DNA of 64,000 nucleotides from Bradysia coprophila. Its lineage: Eukaryota; Arthropoda; Insecta; Diptera; Sciaridae. Under the pieces are notes generated by a model. The model did not search any database. It was given only the letters and a program-made list of their open reading frames with translations, and had not been told where the DNA came from. Where the stretch lies: the NCBI RefSeq assembly GCF_014529535.1, contig NW_023503295.1, forward strand, positions 5,750,663-5,814,662, in the 5' to 3' direction. The first letter of the stretch is position 1, and the number at the start of each line of letters is the position of its first letter. The translations under genes were made by a program, and so were the position numbers. Below, piece by piece: positions 33,601 through 44,428 of this stretch.

Positions 33601-36600
33601 AGAAAAGTGAGGAACACAAGGACTTGAGACCACAACATCTGTTACAAGTGTCCAATTCTAACCATCCGACCAGCAATACACCACCGAAGAAATTCCATCC
33701 ATTCATAGTACCAAAAAAATGAACTTTAATTAAGCATTTGGATGCACTTTTGATATTTTTGGTTAATTGTAGCCCTGAACAAGGTTCCATAAAAATTTTT
33801 GATTTTCATCAAAGTGACAGTGGAACATAGTAGAGTTGAACAAAGACTGGTTGAAAACTGGCTCAGGCCGCTCACGCTTTAAAAATCCTCCTATTTTAGG
33901 AGTTTTGGCAGGTTTGAAGTCTTAGGCCCTAGGAGCTTTCGTTTAGCTTTTTAGGAGCTTTCGTTTAGCCTTTTAAGCGTGCATGGAAATAATGTTTTCT
34001 TCCCGGTAACCAAGTAAAAACTTCCCGGTATCCGAAAATTGTGACAAAAATTTCCAGGTGAGTCGCAATTGACTTCCCGGTGGCGCGAATATTATTTGCC
34101 AAGCTCTTTCTAGTCTTTTTGTGCAGATTTTAATTCTAACATTAGTCTTTACAATGCTATATCCTTTTCGTGACTTTCATCTGCATGAATTTTCACTAAT
34201 TAATTTGTAGATGAGAATGTTTGTAAAGATGCTAACTCCACGAGCCCATCCTTTGATAAAACAGATATAAACTCATCGGAATATTATCTTCTGTTCTAAT
34301 ATGCCAGATATGTTCGGAAATTCTGCCTTAATGTACTTAATTATAAAAATAGAAATTCGCGAGCGGAGCGAGCTAAATTTTTTGAAGATTGATTTTTGAT
34401 GGTGTAAAAATAGTACCATTCTTTGATACTGTACAAATTCAAAATTCTAAGTGAAACTTTAATTTGAGCAAAAGCGCCGCAGGTGAAGTTTTTAAATTCT
34501 TGGGTCTATGCATCCTATTAGGAACTGTTTCACCAGAAGTAGTAACTCATCAAAAGTTTAGTTCGTTGAAGAGAATAATTCATCGGGTTCGGGAAGTATG
34601 AGTCACCATAATAATAATAATAATATCATAACTTCCCCATAAGTACATACAAGTAACTTCTTCCCACCGATAGAGACTTTCCAATGGCAGAGACTTCCCG
34701 ATGGTGGAGACCTGCCGATGGAAGAGCATTCCTGAAGAACTTTTACGTGAAGGATTCACCTGGAAGTTTTCATCACTTTATCAGCGGGAAGAACTCAACG
34801 GGAAGTTTCTATCAGCGTCTTCCCGCTTATACAAACTTCCTGCTGATAGTGACGAGAACATCTTGATAAGCTCTTCCCGTTGATAAAAAATTCCCGAGGA
34901 GTACTTCCCGTTGATAGAGACTTAACATTGTTCACTAACAAAATAAAAATTGCCGCTGATAAAATTCCCCGTTAGCCCAGTGAGTTCTTTCCGTTGGTAG
35001 AAACTTATCGATAAGTTCTTTTCGCTAATAAAAACTTCCCGATGAGTACTTCCTGATGATAGAGACTTCCCGCTAGCTGAACAGTGACAAGAAAAAAATT
35101 TCTCGCTGATAGACTTCCCGCTAACAGAAATTTCCCAATAAGTTCTTCACCCGTCTGTAGAAACTTCTCGATAAGTTCTTCCCGCTGATAAAATTTCACG
35201 GTGAGTTCTTCCCAGTGATAGCTATCTCCCATCTCCCGGTAACAGCTATTTCCCGGTTAGTTCTGATTTCTTCCCGCTGATAGATATTTCCCAGTGAGTA
35301 CTTCCCGCTGATAGATATTTTTCGGTGTGAGTTCTTCCCAGTGATAGCTATTTCCGATCTCCCGGTGACAGCTATTTCCCGGTTAGTTCTGAATTCTTCC
35401 TACTTATAGAGATTTTCCGGTGAGGTCTACTTTTTACAGTAAAAAAAAGAAAATCGCCTTCAGTGAAGGCTAAATTTCCCGGTATCCAATTTTTCGCCCC
35501 AACGACTTCCCGGTATCTAGGATACCAGGATACCGCATTATTTCCATGCACGTTTTTAAGAGCTTTCGTCAAAAATTAATCATTGTAGGATTGCTGATAA
35601 GTCCTTATTAGACCCGTACGAAGTACTGGGGTCTTATGGGTTTACGCATACGTTTGTAACACGTCGAATTGGACTCCCTGAGTAAGGGGAAACCTATTGT
35701 GGTTGTCTAGAGATGCCAAATCCGCGAAAAAAAAAAATGTCCGTCTGTCCGTCTGTCTGCACGATAACTTGAGTAAAACGCATCCGATTTTGAAAATTCT
35801 TTTTTTTCCCGTTTGGTAATGTCAAAAGACAGGCTAAGTTCGAAGATGAGTGATTTTGGATCGACCCCTCCCGAGCTGTGGCCCAATAAGTGCTTTACGG
35901 TTTTTCGAAGATATCTCCGGACATTTAAACGTTAAACTTGTAAGTGATACGTCAAATAAAAGGTATTTACAATACCAATCGACTAAAAAAAAGTTTATGG
36001 AAATCGGATGACCGACTCGTGAGTTAGACCCCTTGGTGTGGAACAGGCACAGGGCGGCAAGCAGTTTTTGCTTGTAGGTCGGCCACATTTGAACATATTT
36101 CGTCTGTTTTAGCTTTATTAGATAGGTATTGACCGTACCAATCAGGGAAAATTTTTTTTATGAAATTATGTTCTCCGGAGCGTGAGCTAGGTCTCTTGGA
36201 GTGAGCTCTTATCTGGCTACTCGGCCGTACAGTGAACGTGGAGTATTTTGTCAATATCTCGAGTAAATTTTGACCGAATTTCATGATTTTTTTTTTGTTT
36301 GAAAGGTATTAACGAATGTAAAGCGTCAGTGCTATTTCCAGTCTCCTAACAAAATGGCTGCCGGCGGCCATATTGGATTTTATTAAAATAGAAATATCTT
36401 GGGAAAAATGATACTTAGAGAGTTTCTGTTAACATGGAAATAATGTGTTAAGTGTGAGGGGTTTCAGGGATTCCATATATGGACATCTATATATACCCAT
36501 ATACAGCTATATTGAGCTATATACAGGCATATAGAGCTATATAATAGCATATATTCCTCTGTGAAATGTTTATTTATAGTGAAATATAGTTAAATATAGC

Positions 36601-39600
36601 GGTATATAGCTGTTTAAATAGGAATTTATGAAATTTGTCTTCGTACGTGGCTGTCTATATTGCCTCCGGCAATTTAGTTGTATATGATAACAAGACAAAG
36701 AGTGGATAATGTAAGTGATTTTAAAGGGAGAATAGTTTTTCAGCAGAGGAGAAAATGAAGTAAGAGAAATGAAGAGTTTCACATTAAAGGCTTTTGATAC
36801 GAATAGGTGTTTCGTACGGGTCGGCGTTAGCTATGTTTTTTTGTATAAAACGCATATTTTTCCTTTTACAGTGCTTATTTCTAAGAAGTCTATTACTTGT
36901 AACATCCTTCGATTTCCTACGTGGAAAGTATCTAGAAAAATTCTAGTCTCATCCAAAGTTACCAAAAAAAACTCTCAATTTTGGACATATAGTAATCGCA
37001 GATGAGATAGCAAGAAATTCATGTGTTTGGTTGTTTTTTCTATCAATGTATTGCACACACACACTCCGTGCACATTACGCTAGTTGTCTCACTCTATGTG
37101 TGCGCGCATAAGCGGTTAGGAGGTTTGGGAGGCCTGCTGGTTGGAGTTTCAATCGGTAGTGGTTGGAATTCTAATAGCAAAAATTGGGTCCCATGTGTGC
37201 AAGAGAAGCCGGTAGAGACAGAGACACACTAAAACCAAGATTTCATTTTTCAAAATTCGTATATTTCGGATCAAATGCTGGCATCCATTTTCAGCTTAAT
37301 TCGAGTTCAAATCGATCACATAAGAAATTTAATTCTAACACGAATGCCTATTTTTGTACAATTTACACGGGAAAAAAATTTGGTTTGAATTCTAATGAGA
37401 ATTTTTGTTAGACTAAAATTTCTTATGTGAACGATTTGAACTCGAATTAAGCTGCAGATGGATGCCATCGGAAATATACGAATTTTGAAGAAGAAAAACA
37501 ATTGTCAAGAACACTATCGCAAGCCAATTTAATCTCGCAACGAATGCGAGAGTTAATTGACAGCAATAATTTGACGAAATCTAACTCGAAGCCAACCCGA
37601 TAATAAAACCCATCAAAATTTTTCATCGAGCTATTTAAGTTCAAGTTTCGGTGGGAATTTACAGAATTACAAAATCAGTTGTTCCTTCACGGTTTCAATA
37701 TCTCATTTTGACACCTTTTATGAAACTTTGAATGATTCAGGTCACGCTGGGTTTTTGTTAGGGAAATCCGCCCGAATCCAACTCGACCCGAATTCGAAGC
37801 CAACCCAAATACCTTAGGACCCGCCAGCTCGAAACCAGTCGGGTCCCGATCATCTCTATCTCATACCCGTGGTTATAACGATTTCTACGGTGCTAAGAAC
37901 GCATCAGCGTATACGTTTCTAGTAAATAAATATCACTTACGGTACAACACTAAATGCTGACTGAGAAGCATAAGTCCCATCCGAAGTAACTTTAGTTACC
38001 GCTGGTTTTGTTGAATCGTCTCGGTGTTCGTCGTTAACAGCTTCACCCAACAATTTCCTTTGCTCCGCTTCAACAATTGGTACTTCTCCCAATGCTTGAT
38101 TTACTGCCTCTATAACTTGCAGAACTTCTTTTGCTGTGTTTACATATTCTCCAAGAATCCACAAAGCGGCTCGATGTACTTTGACTGATCGAATTGCTGG
38201 GAAAGATTCGATTAGTTTTTCCGTAATCAATCCCCGGAGACTTGGGAATTTCTGAATCGCTTCTCGTATGAAAATGAGAACATCAGAAGCCGCTTGTTCA
38301 TTGGAATCCGACAAAAATTCAGCGAGCACTGGAATTACGGTTGCTGCTACATCTGGAAACTGTTCGCGGAATTAAAAAATGGGAACAAAGATAAAGACCA
38401 GTCGTGTTACCCGAATACAGCAACTATGTAATGTTTTGACGAGTAACTGCCGATATTTTCCAGTATCTTCATGCTCAATATTGTGAGTCTTCGATACCTC
38501 CTTCTTCAACACCAGCACCATTTCTTCGATATTCCGTGATGATACTAAGTCCATCGCTAAGGTTAGTGTTTTACGTCGAACTTCAATGTCAGGTGCTGCA
38601 AGTATTCTCAAAATGTCCATAACCAAATCTTGCATCACTCGTTCCATGTTCTCATTCTCCTTCATTGCTACCAGTCGATCCAATACGATAAGCTTAACAT
38701 TGTTGTCGCTCTCCTTCACAATCAGTTCAATGTAGCAGCTGGCAGCCGCTTTAATAGCCGTTGGTACCGCCGACAATGTTGTCAACGTTCCGGCAGCTTC
38801 GTAACGAACCGCATTTGATGATGAATTGAGCAAATTGTATATGCACCGGATAAATCTCGATCGTTCGGTAGGATTGGCGTGACACACTTTATAAATCAAT
38901 TCAACGATGACCAGTTGTAAGATATCGCCAAAATTGTTCACCTGATCCAGACACGATGCCAGATAATTGAGGGCTCGTTCTTGATCGGCATGGAGTAACA
39001 TCAAAAATGCATTCCGTTTGCATGACATATCTTGTTGCGAATCCAGAAAATTTGCTATTAATTCAGGACCGTCAGGAACCAGCCACTCGAAATTTTTGAA
39101 TATCGTAAAAATGGCCAAAACAGCGTTTCGTCTCACATAGGAATGACGATGGTCGAGACAATCTCGAATTACCGGCATCAACGGCTCAAGAAGCTCTGGT
39201 TCTTTTAATTTACATAAAAATCGGAGAGTCGAACCACGAAGAAATTCATTCGGATGTTGCAAGTCCTAAAAACATTTATTGAACATTATAAACGGGGAAT
39301 GAAGTTCAATGTTTACAGCCGATGATGTCAGTACATACCTTCCGATATGCGTCGCATACAAGAATCATTTCTTGCAACAACTTGCCGTCCGGTGTTGTTT
39401 TCGGTACGATTTCCCAGAATATCAGAAGTAATTTTTTGATGGTATGATTGCATGACGGCATTACGAACCTAATGATTGTCATCAATAATCCAGGAAGGCG
39501 TTCACCGTTTAGAAGTAGTTTGATAACCTTTTTCAATGTTTCGATTTGGAGATTTTCATCTTCGCGTTGTTCTGTGGAATGAATTGTATAGCAGCTACAC

Positions 39601-39715
39601 TGTTTTGCTTGGACATGTTTCCCAAATTACCTAAATCTTTCTTCAATTTCATTTCATTGTAAACTTCACTCAATTCAGGTGAATTGATTATAGTGTAGCA
39701 CGGTCCTTCGGTCAT
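24659..39715 (-). CDS. betaCOP: Coatomer subunit beta (beta-COP), complete, 11 exons
   Basis: Subunit of the COPI coat that buds vesicles for Golgi-to-ER and intra-Golgi transport. Minus-strand coding exons: 39631-39715, 39339-39571, 38411-39265, 37941-38359, 32870-33375, 30792-30941, 30571-30732, 30379-30515, 30178-30314, 28558-28663, 24659-24733. All phases match and the sum is 955 codons including the stop (954 aa), the normal length for the family. The N-terminal two thirds is the adaptin-like HEAT solenoid ([42 protein letters not shown] blocks). The C-terminal third is the appendage ([26 protein letters not shown], and [11 protein letters not shown] at the end). One donor (after 30379) is a weak GTTTTG. 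Introns of 3.8, 1.5, 1.9 and 4.6 kb are packed with inverted-repeat elements; the others are 51-73 bp. Exon 1 starts at the only in-frame Met (39715). Confidence 0.96.
25200..26433 (+). mobile_element. 1.23-kb inverted-repeat element, copy 1 (in beta-COP last intron)
   Basis: Matches 35609-36842 in opposite orientation along its whole length. GACCCGTACGAA lies near the left end and TTCGTACGGGTC at the right end. Internal parts include a TATATAG-rich block, a GCCACCGG...GCAGCCATTTTC stretch, and a CAGACGGACAGACAGACAGA run next to TCAAGTTATCGTG. No convincing open frame; non-autonomous. Confidence 0.85.
26572..26690. mobile_element. Foldback element in beta-COP intron
   Basis: Arms around GATAAAAAGATGAAA and TTTCATCTTTTTATC flank a GC-rich tip (CTTCGGCTACGCCTC). 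One arm with related flank recurs at about 51361-51425. Confidence 0.7.
27800..27928. mobile_element. Foldback MITE, about 129 bp, in beta-COP intron
   Basis: 31-bp imperfect inverted arms beginning ACAGTGAACGACAGCTCAAA, with a short A/T-rich centre. Confidence 0.8.
28263..28470. mobile_element. MITE with about 40-bp terminal inverted repeats, in beta-COP intron
   Basis: Left arm starts AGGGATCATTCATAAATTAT and right arm ends in its inverse (ATGAATGATCCCT). Both contain the CTTTTTCAGTGCTGTCA sequence or its complement. It ends 88 bp from the penultimate beta-COP exon. Confidence 0.8.
28731..29288. mobile_element. 558-bp palindrome built of CGGGTTCGGGTC units
   Basis: Almost perfectly self-complementary end to end: it begins TAAGGCTCGGAACGGGT and ends with the inverse. 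Both arms are arrays of CGGGTTCGGGTC / GACCCGAACCCG units. The centre is near 29010. It lies in the beta-COP intron 28664-30177. Short fragments of the same unit lie near 20090, 29484, 31040, 31368, 32730 and 37750. Confidence 0.88.
31431..32528. mobile_element. 1.1-kb inverted-terminal element with internal 146-bp tandem repeats
   Basis: Ends AGCCCCGTACGA (31431-31442) and TCGTACGGGGCT (32517-32528) are exact inverses. Near the left end lies a CTGTCCGTCTGTCCGTC run. It lies in the beta-COP intron 30942-32869. The termini resemble those of the 1.23-kb elements (GACCCGTACGAA), so both may use one transposase. Confidence 0.8.
31860..32465. repeat. Tandem repeat, about 146-bp unit, four copies
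   Basis: GGCCGAATAGAATGT recurs at 31955, 32101, 32246 and 32392. Each unit also contains GGGTCCTCGGACTGAGGCCG and ATAACTCGAGCAAATTTCAT. It is internal to the element at 31431-32528. Confidence 0.9.
33978..35552. mobile_element. 1.58-kb element with 17-bp inverted ends and CTTCCCG-type repeats
   Basis: The ends CGTGCATGGAAATAATG (33978-33994) and its inverse (35536-35552) are exact. TTTTAAG directly repeated at both sides is a likely target duplication. The interior is filled with degenerate units of roughly 20 bp around CTTCCCGCTGATAGAGA and CTTCCCGGTATCC. No protein can be supported. It sits in the 4.6-kb beta-COP intron. Confidence 0.75.
35609..36842 (-). mobile_element. 1.23-kb inverted-repeat element, copy 2 (in beta-COP intron)
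   Basis: Reverse complement of 25200-26433 with some divergence, same length. It begins TAGACCCGTACGAAGTACTG and ends GGCGTTAGCTATG. The two copies lie in two introns of one gene in opposite orientation. Confidence 0.87.
37249..37490. mobile_element. Foldback element, about 240 bp, in beta-COP intron
   Basis: Arms of about 75-80 bp are inverted copies: left arm with AATTCGTATATTTCGGATC, CTTAATTCGAGTTCAAATC and ACATAAGAAATTT, and the complements in the right arm. Confidence 0.8.
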
Positions 39716-40231
39716 TGTAATGTGTTTAGGTTGAACACTTTAAATAAGTTTTTTTTTCACAAATTTTGCGACCAACTAAATTTTTTAACAGAAGCTCTAC
39801 GTGTCAATCAATGACGTTGGCGATTACAGCGGCATCTATGATTAATGTATAAAGGTTTTTATAGCTGACATTTTGAACGCTACAATATAACATTTTATAA
39901 TGACAAATGTCATTTAGACGTGCGGCCGAGCATGTTCGAAACTAATAGGGCGTTCCATTTCGGATAAAGTTAACTTTTATGCCGTGGGACATCATACAAA
40001 AAATGAGTTACCTATTCACTTTCGGTATTTTTTATATGAAGATGCCGAGGGACAAACTTGAACCATCTCCGAAATGGAACACTCTATGGACTCTATGGCA
40101 CTTTGAACCAAGGTTCTGAAAGAACAGGTTAAGACATTGCTTTGTTTAGAAGTATATAAAAAAAGACAATGCCATTTCCACCGATGGTAAATAAACATTT
40201 TGTTAATTGATCCTTATTTTGTTGCCGTTGG
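39716..40231. other. beta-COP upstream region with a small MITE
   Basis: Presumed promoter and 5' UTR of beta-COP. 39945-40087 is a 143-bp foldback with ends AATAGGGCGTTCCATTTCGG and the inverse. No second gene. Confidence 0.5.
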
Positions 40232-40392
40232 TGTTGGAAGTTGCAGGAACTAGCGTTTTGAAGAATAAATTATTGAATGATGAACAAGAAGAATTTCGTT
40301 GTTTATTATAGAGGTACTGAAATCAGAATGAAAAGTTCCTAAGTTAAAACTAAATTAAATCAATAAACAAGATTACTTTGGTATTTCCAACA
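40232..40392 (-). repeat. 3' LTR (161 bp) of minus-strand LTR element
   Basis: Ends TGTTGGAA and TTCCAACA are exact inverses. On the minus strand it is preceded by purine-rich AAGATTAAGGAGGAG, as expected of a polypurine tract. Confidence 0.75.
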
Positions 40393-40477
40393 CTCCTCCT
40401 TAATCTTGTAATTTTCTCCTCCTCAATCGTAAGAAACGCACCTCCTCCTCAAATTGAATGAACCATTTATGACAGCC

Positions 40478-40665
40478 TCAGACGAATGGCTCGCGATTAG
40501 TATAATAGCTTCGCGCTGTGGGATAGTGCTAATGTTAGAAATAGTCCGTTGCGCAATTGTAACGTTAAAAAGCACTTCGCATATGTCAGAGTCACGGATG
40601 TTTGCAAAAATTTATGCAATCAACCTTAATATGGTGAATCTGTTCATGATGTGTCTGAAATATTC
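40478..40665. repeat. 188-bp direct repeat, copy 1
   Basis: Same as 41584-41771 at a constant offset of 1,106 bp. It contains GCTCGCGATTAGTATAATAG and lies inside the minus-strand LTR element. Confidence 0.88.
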
Positions 40666-41583
40666 TTGAAAAATTATTTCGTTGAGACTATTTGTCAAAC
40701 GTTAGACGCCCATTTAGATTTTGATTTTCAGTTATTGGAATCCACTTCCATGCTCCGAGAATAGAGAAACTAAGAACATATTCTTAGTTGGATGGACCTC
40801 TCTAATAGAACTCTGGCAAACTGCATTGGAATTCTTTTGGAACGGGGACTCTGCCTGCGGCGAGCATTCATTCTCTCATCTACAGACCACCTTCCTCAGA
40901 CGGACAAGCACTACTAACCATTTAATTCGAAAAAAAGAAAACACCGAGGAATTGCGCTGTGGGCCGTGCTAACACTTCTCCCTGTGTTAGTGGAGTGCTT
41001 AGGTGATCTTCTCTTTGGTTTTTGTTTTTCGTTAGTTCTAATGTTCCTTTTTGTTTTTTCAGATTAGTGACCATGGCTTTTGTTAGTGTTAGTGTCAGTA
41101 TTTTCCGTTTGTCTAGTTTTCAGTTTCAGTTTTAGTGAAAATGTTTGTGAAGTTTACTGTTGTGAGTTTTTGTGCAAAAGTGAATGAATGGGTGAATGGA
41201 TCTGTGCGTGAGCCGATGGATTGAGGTTTGAATTTGTTATTTCATTAAAATGTTGATTTTTGTTCTTCTTTTTGGTTTCATTTGTTTGCTTGATTTTTTG
41301 CAAAAAGTTTACCCTCCCTACCGTAGAACGCATACAATAACAAAACTCTCGACACTGTCGTTCCTGACGAGTCCCCCAGTGTTCTGTTTCCACATAAAAT
41401 TCACGGGAATTATATGGAAGTGAACTAGTGAGTTTTGAGATTAGCTGGACGAAACGGTGTCTCTAGGTACTTTAGGGATAACGCGACTTAGACAATTTGA
41501 TTGTGATCGGTTTAACATGATTTTGACTTAACGACGACAGAGATTTGGCCTTTTTGCGTTGTTTTCTGATTTGTCGAAATACG
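40666..41583. other. Sequence of unknown origin between 188-bp direct repeats
   Basis: 918 bp lying inside the degenerate LTR element. It resembles neither Gag nor Pol. Short open stretches exist on the minus strand but none is convincing. It could be captured host sequence, a filler from a template switch, or decayed pol. Confidence 0.4.
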
Positions 41584-41771
41584 TCAGACGAATGGCTCGC
41601 GATTAGTATAATAGCTTCGCGCTGTGGGATAGTGCTAATGTTAGAAATAGTCCGTTGCGCAATTGTAACGTTAAAAAGCACTTCGCATATGTCAGAGTCA
41701 CGGATGTTTGCAAAAATTTATGCAATCAACCTTAATATGGTGAATCTGTTCATGATGTGTCTGAAATATTC
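41584..41771. repeat. 188-bp direct repeat, copy 2
   Basis: See 40478-40665. On the minus strand it follows the protease region of the element. Confidence 0.88.
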
Positions 41772-42901
41772 CACTCTTCGTCAAATCGGCAATACCAATT
41801 CGCTTATTTTTGTATTTAATTTCAGCCTTCGACTTACTGAACTCCACCCGATAATTTAATTTTGTCAATTTTGACACTGAGAGCATAAACAACTTCTTTG
41901 ACTTTGGCAGTACGTGTGTAGCCATTTCCATCCAGAAAAGATAATTTTCCTGTACCAATACCCATGACTTTGATCCTTTCACCGTTAGGCATTTTGACTG
42001 TTCCTTGCAATGACTCATCCAAACAATCAAAAAATGATTTATCATTGCAAACATGACGCGTTGCCGCTGAATCCAAGTTCCAATCGTCAGTCTTTGCTTC
42101 TCCAATTGAAAACAGGAAATCGGTTTTTTCTTCATCATCACTCGAGTCATTGTTTTGCAGAACCATATTTGCCTTATCGTTCGTCTTCTTCGATATTACT
42201 TCCTTCTGGGGTGATGAGGTATCTGTTTCAGGCTTTGAATGTGATTCCGCCTTACTCTTTACTTCTTTTTCCAACCAGCGTTTGTATTTCTGACAATTCT
42301 GTTTATTGTGACCAGGATTCTTGCAGAAAAAACAAATCGTTTTTCTTTCTACGCTCTGCATAATGGAATTATTCAAACTTTCAGTACTGCCGTTGATTCC
42401 CGCATTGGCCAATTTAAGTCGAATTTCCGAATCAACCTCGTTCCGCAAGAACTTCATAAGTGGACTGAGCTTATCTTCAACATTTGCATTTCCCGGTTGA
42501 TTGGCCGAAGTTTGACATCTCGTTCGTTGCCAAGTTTTCAGCACTTCCTCTGGCAATGCTGACTCAACCAGTGGATAGAGCATCGCAGCATATTTATCAC
42601 TGGTGACGCCAAGAGACTCTAAACCGCGCAACTGTGTCTCTAGCTTGTTGTAAAGACCACTCACCTCAATGAGAAGAATATCATTTCCGAAACGTGATTT
42701 CAGACATTCGATTGCCTTCGAATAGTTCGCCGCTGTTGGTGAAAAGCTTGTCACTAAATCATGAGCACAAGACTTCTCGACCATCGCCTGGATTAAGTAT
42801 TGAAACTTATTTTCATCTGACATTGACGTGTCCTCGTCGATTCCTTTAAATTGACTCCAAAACGACAACCAATTTTTCGAATCTCCATTGAATTTTCTCA
42901 A
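41700..42901 (-). pseudogene. Gag-protease remnant
   Basis: The long minus-strand frame 42901-41834 begins MRKFNGDSKNWLSFWSQFKG, the DUF1759-like signature of BEL/Pao Gag. It has a zinc knuckle CFFCKNPGHNKQNC, an acidic linker, then WNLDSAATRHVCNDKSFF, a copia-type protease site (Asp-Ser-Ala-Ala). A frameshift near 41880 moves the continuation (SVSKLTKLNYRVEF) to another frame, ending in stops near 41700. It is non-functional as it stands. Confidence 0.75.
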
Positions 42902-42903
42902 CT

Positions 42904-43104
42904 CAAAAGAATTTTCAAAATCGGATGCGTTTTACTCAAGTTATCGTGCAGACAGACAGACGGACAGACGGACATTTTTTTTTTCACTGATTTGGCATCT
43001 CTAGACAACCACAATAGGTTTCCCCTTACTCAGGGAGTCCAATTCGACGTGTTACAAACGTATGCGTAAACCTATAAGACCCCAGTACTTCGTACGGGTC
43101 TAAA
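42904..43104 (+). mobile_element. Right-end fragment of the 1.23-kb element family
   Basis: Matches the last 200 bp of 25200-26433: AGAATTTTCAAAATCGGATG, the GACAGACGGACAGACGGAC run, and the end CTTCGTACGGGTCTA. It is fused directly to the truncated Gag sequence. Confidence 0.85.
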
Positions 43105-43639
43105 CATTTGGACAGAGGTGAATACGCTATTTTATCTAAAGACGGCGAAATAATAGCATTTTTTCACTGCTATTATTTCACCTAGGTAGATAAAAATTTA
43201 AATTTCTTAACAAATGATTTTGGTTTTCAAATTATGTGTTTCAAAAGACCAACTCTACGGCAGTGTCATCGCTGAGAGCGACGAAAACAATTTCCACAAT
43301 CTGCCGCTGTCGTGAAATTTGGAATGAAAGCCGCCAACGAATAAAAAGAAAATCCGTTACGAGAAAGTTTACACGTCAACATACAATCCATTAAACCAAT
43401 GGCGCACTGAATTTACAAATGTGAGGTTACCTGAATTTATTGGTTGAACGAATATGTCCAAAAATTACATGCTGTTCGATCTGCGCGTAGGGAAATTCGT
43501 GGCCTAGTGTCGCTTACTCCCTAAAAAACGCGTAAACTTTTAGTTAGGTCACTGTTATTGCCTGACCTCACGTAATGTTGTCCTGTCTTCAACGTTTGCG
43601 TTTGATTTGTCTATGGAATTGGTCGATATGAGTCGGGGT

Positions 43640-43905
43640 CTGAATATTCTAACAGACTGCTTGGAAATGGCCTCTTTACTTATTTTGACATTGCTGTCCT
43701 CATGCATAAAGTTATCTTATCGAAAGAGCTTGAGTATATTTTTGATAGTTTGAATTTTGGCAGGTCTACTAATAGAACGCTTAATTTTATATTTCCACGC
43801 AATGGCAGAAACGTAGTCAATGACTCTCTTTTCGTTCGAGGTGTTGCTTTGTCTGTGGCTTTAAAACGAAAAATGTCATTACCTGGCGGCTTGTGAGCGG
43901 CTTGT
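43640..43905 (+). pseudogene. Relic of LINE ORF2 C-terminus
   Basis: The frame around 43702-43896 reads LMHKVILSKELEYIFDSLNF ... FIFPRNGRN ... SLFVRGVA, alignable with the end of the intact LINE ORF2 at 17706-17850 (LMHKTLLLKEPRYLYERI..., FNLVMPRVRG, SFFAGGV). It is a related, older element with the rest gone. Confidence 0.65.
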
Positions 43906-44428
43906 TAAGTCACTATTGTTATGGAACTTGATCTTTATTCATCCTTATTTATTATCTCATCTTTCAGTTTTGTGTTTGGTGGTGATACTGAGTGATGGAA
44001 AAAATCGACCGAATGTTGACGATGAGCCACTGTTGCCTAAGCTGTTCGTTGGATTTGGTTTTTGTTATTAAATTCCATGATTTGTACTTCTTCTTATTTT
44101 AATAGGTATTTCTATTTTATTTCTGTTGTAATTACGACTTGTTTCATAGAAACACAATCAATTCTGATTGTAAACGCTTTGCTCTGTTCGCGACTGATAT
44201 GTTAAAATGTTGATGACCTCACTCATTTCTTGATGACAATTATAAAAAGTAGAGGACTTGCGTCATGTCCGCTAACTAACGTGCGGGCATGATTTAAAAA
44301 AAAAAAATTTTTTCTTCAGACTTTTGTTTATTTTATTTTAAACATACTTTCTAGTTTAATTTTGAAATAAAAAAATAATTTATGGAAACCTAAGCAGATA
44401 TAACTCAAATCTTAATTTCATTTAGCCT
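43906..44428. other. Intergenic, no gene seen
   Basis: Holds the 3' flank of the CASD1-like gene. A GGACTTGCGTCA motif near 44261 is the inverse of the GACGCAAGTCC terminus of a repeat family. Confidence 0.5.

Larger units (their letters stand above)
40232..42901 (-). mobile_element. Degenerate LTR retrotransposon: BEL/Pao-like Gag with copia-like protease
   Basis: Reads on the minus strand from about 42901 to the 3' LTR at 40392-40232. The coding part spans 42901-41700. The 5' part, including the left LTR, is missing: it abuts a fragment of the 1.23-kb element family at 42904. Integrase and RT are not recognisable. Confidence 0.7.

Noticed and set aside
41154..41393. 79-codon minus-strand frame between the 188-bp repeats
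   Set aside because: No homology seen, biased composition, inside a decayed element; described only as unknown sequence.
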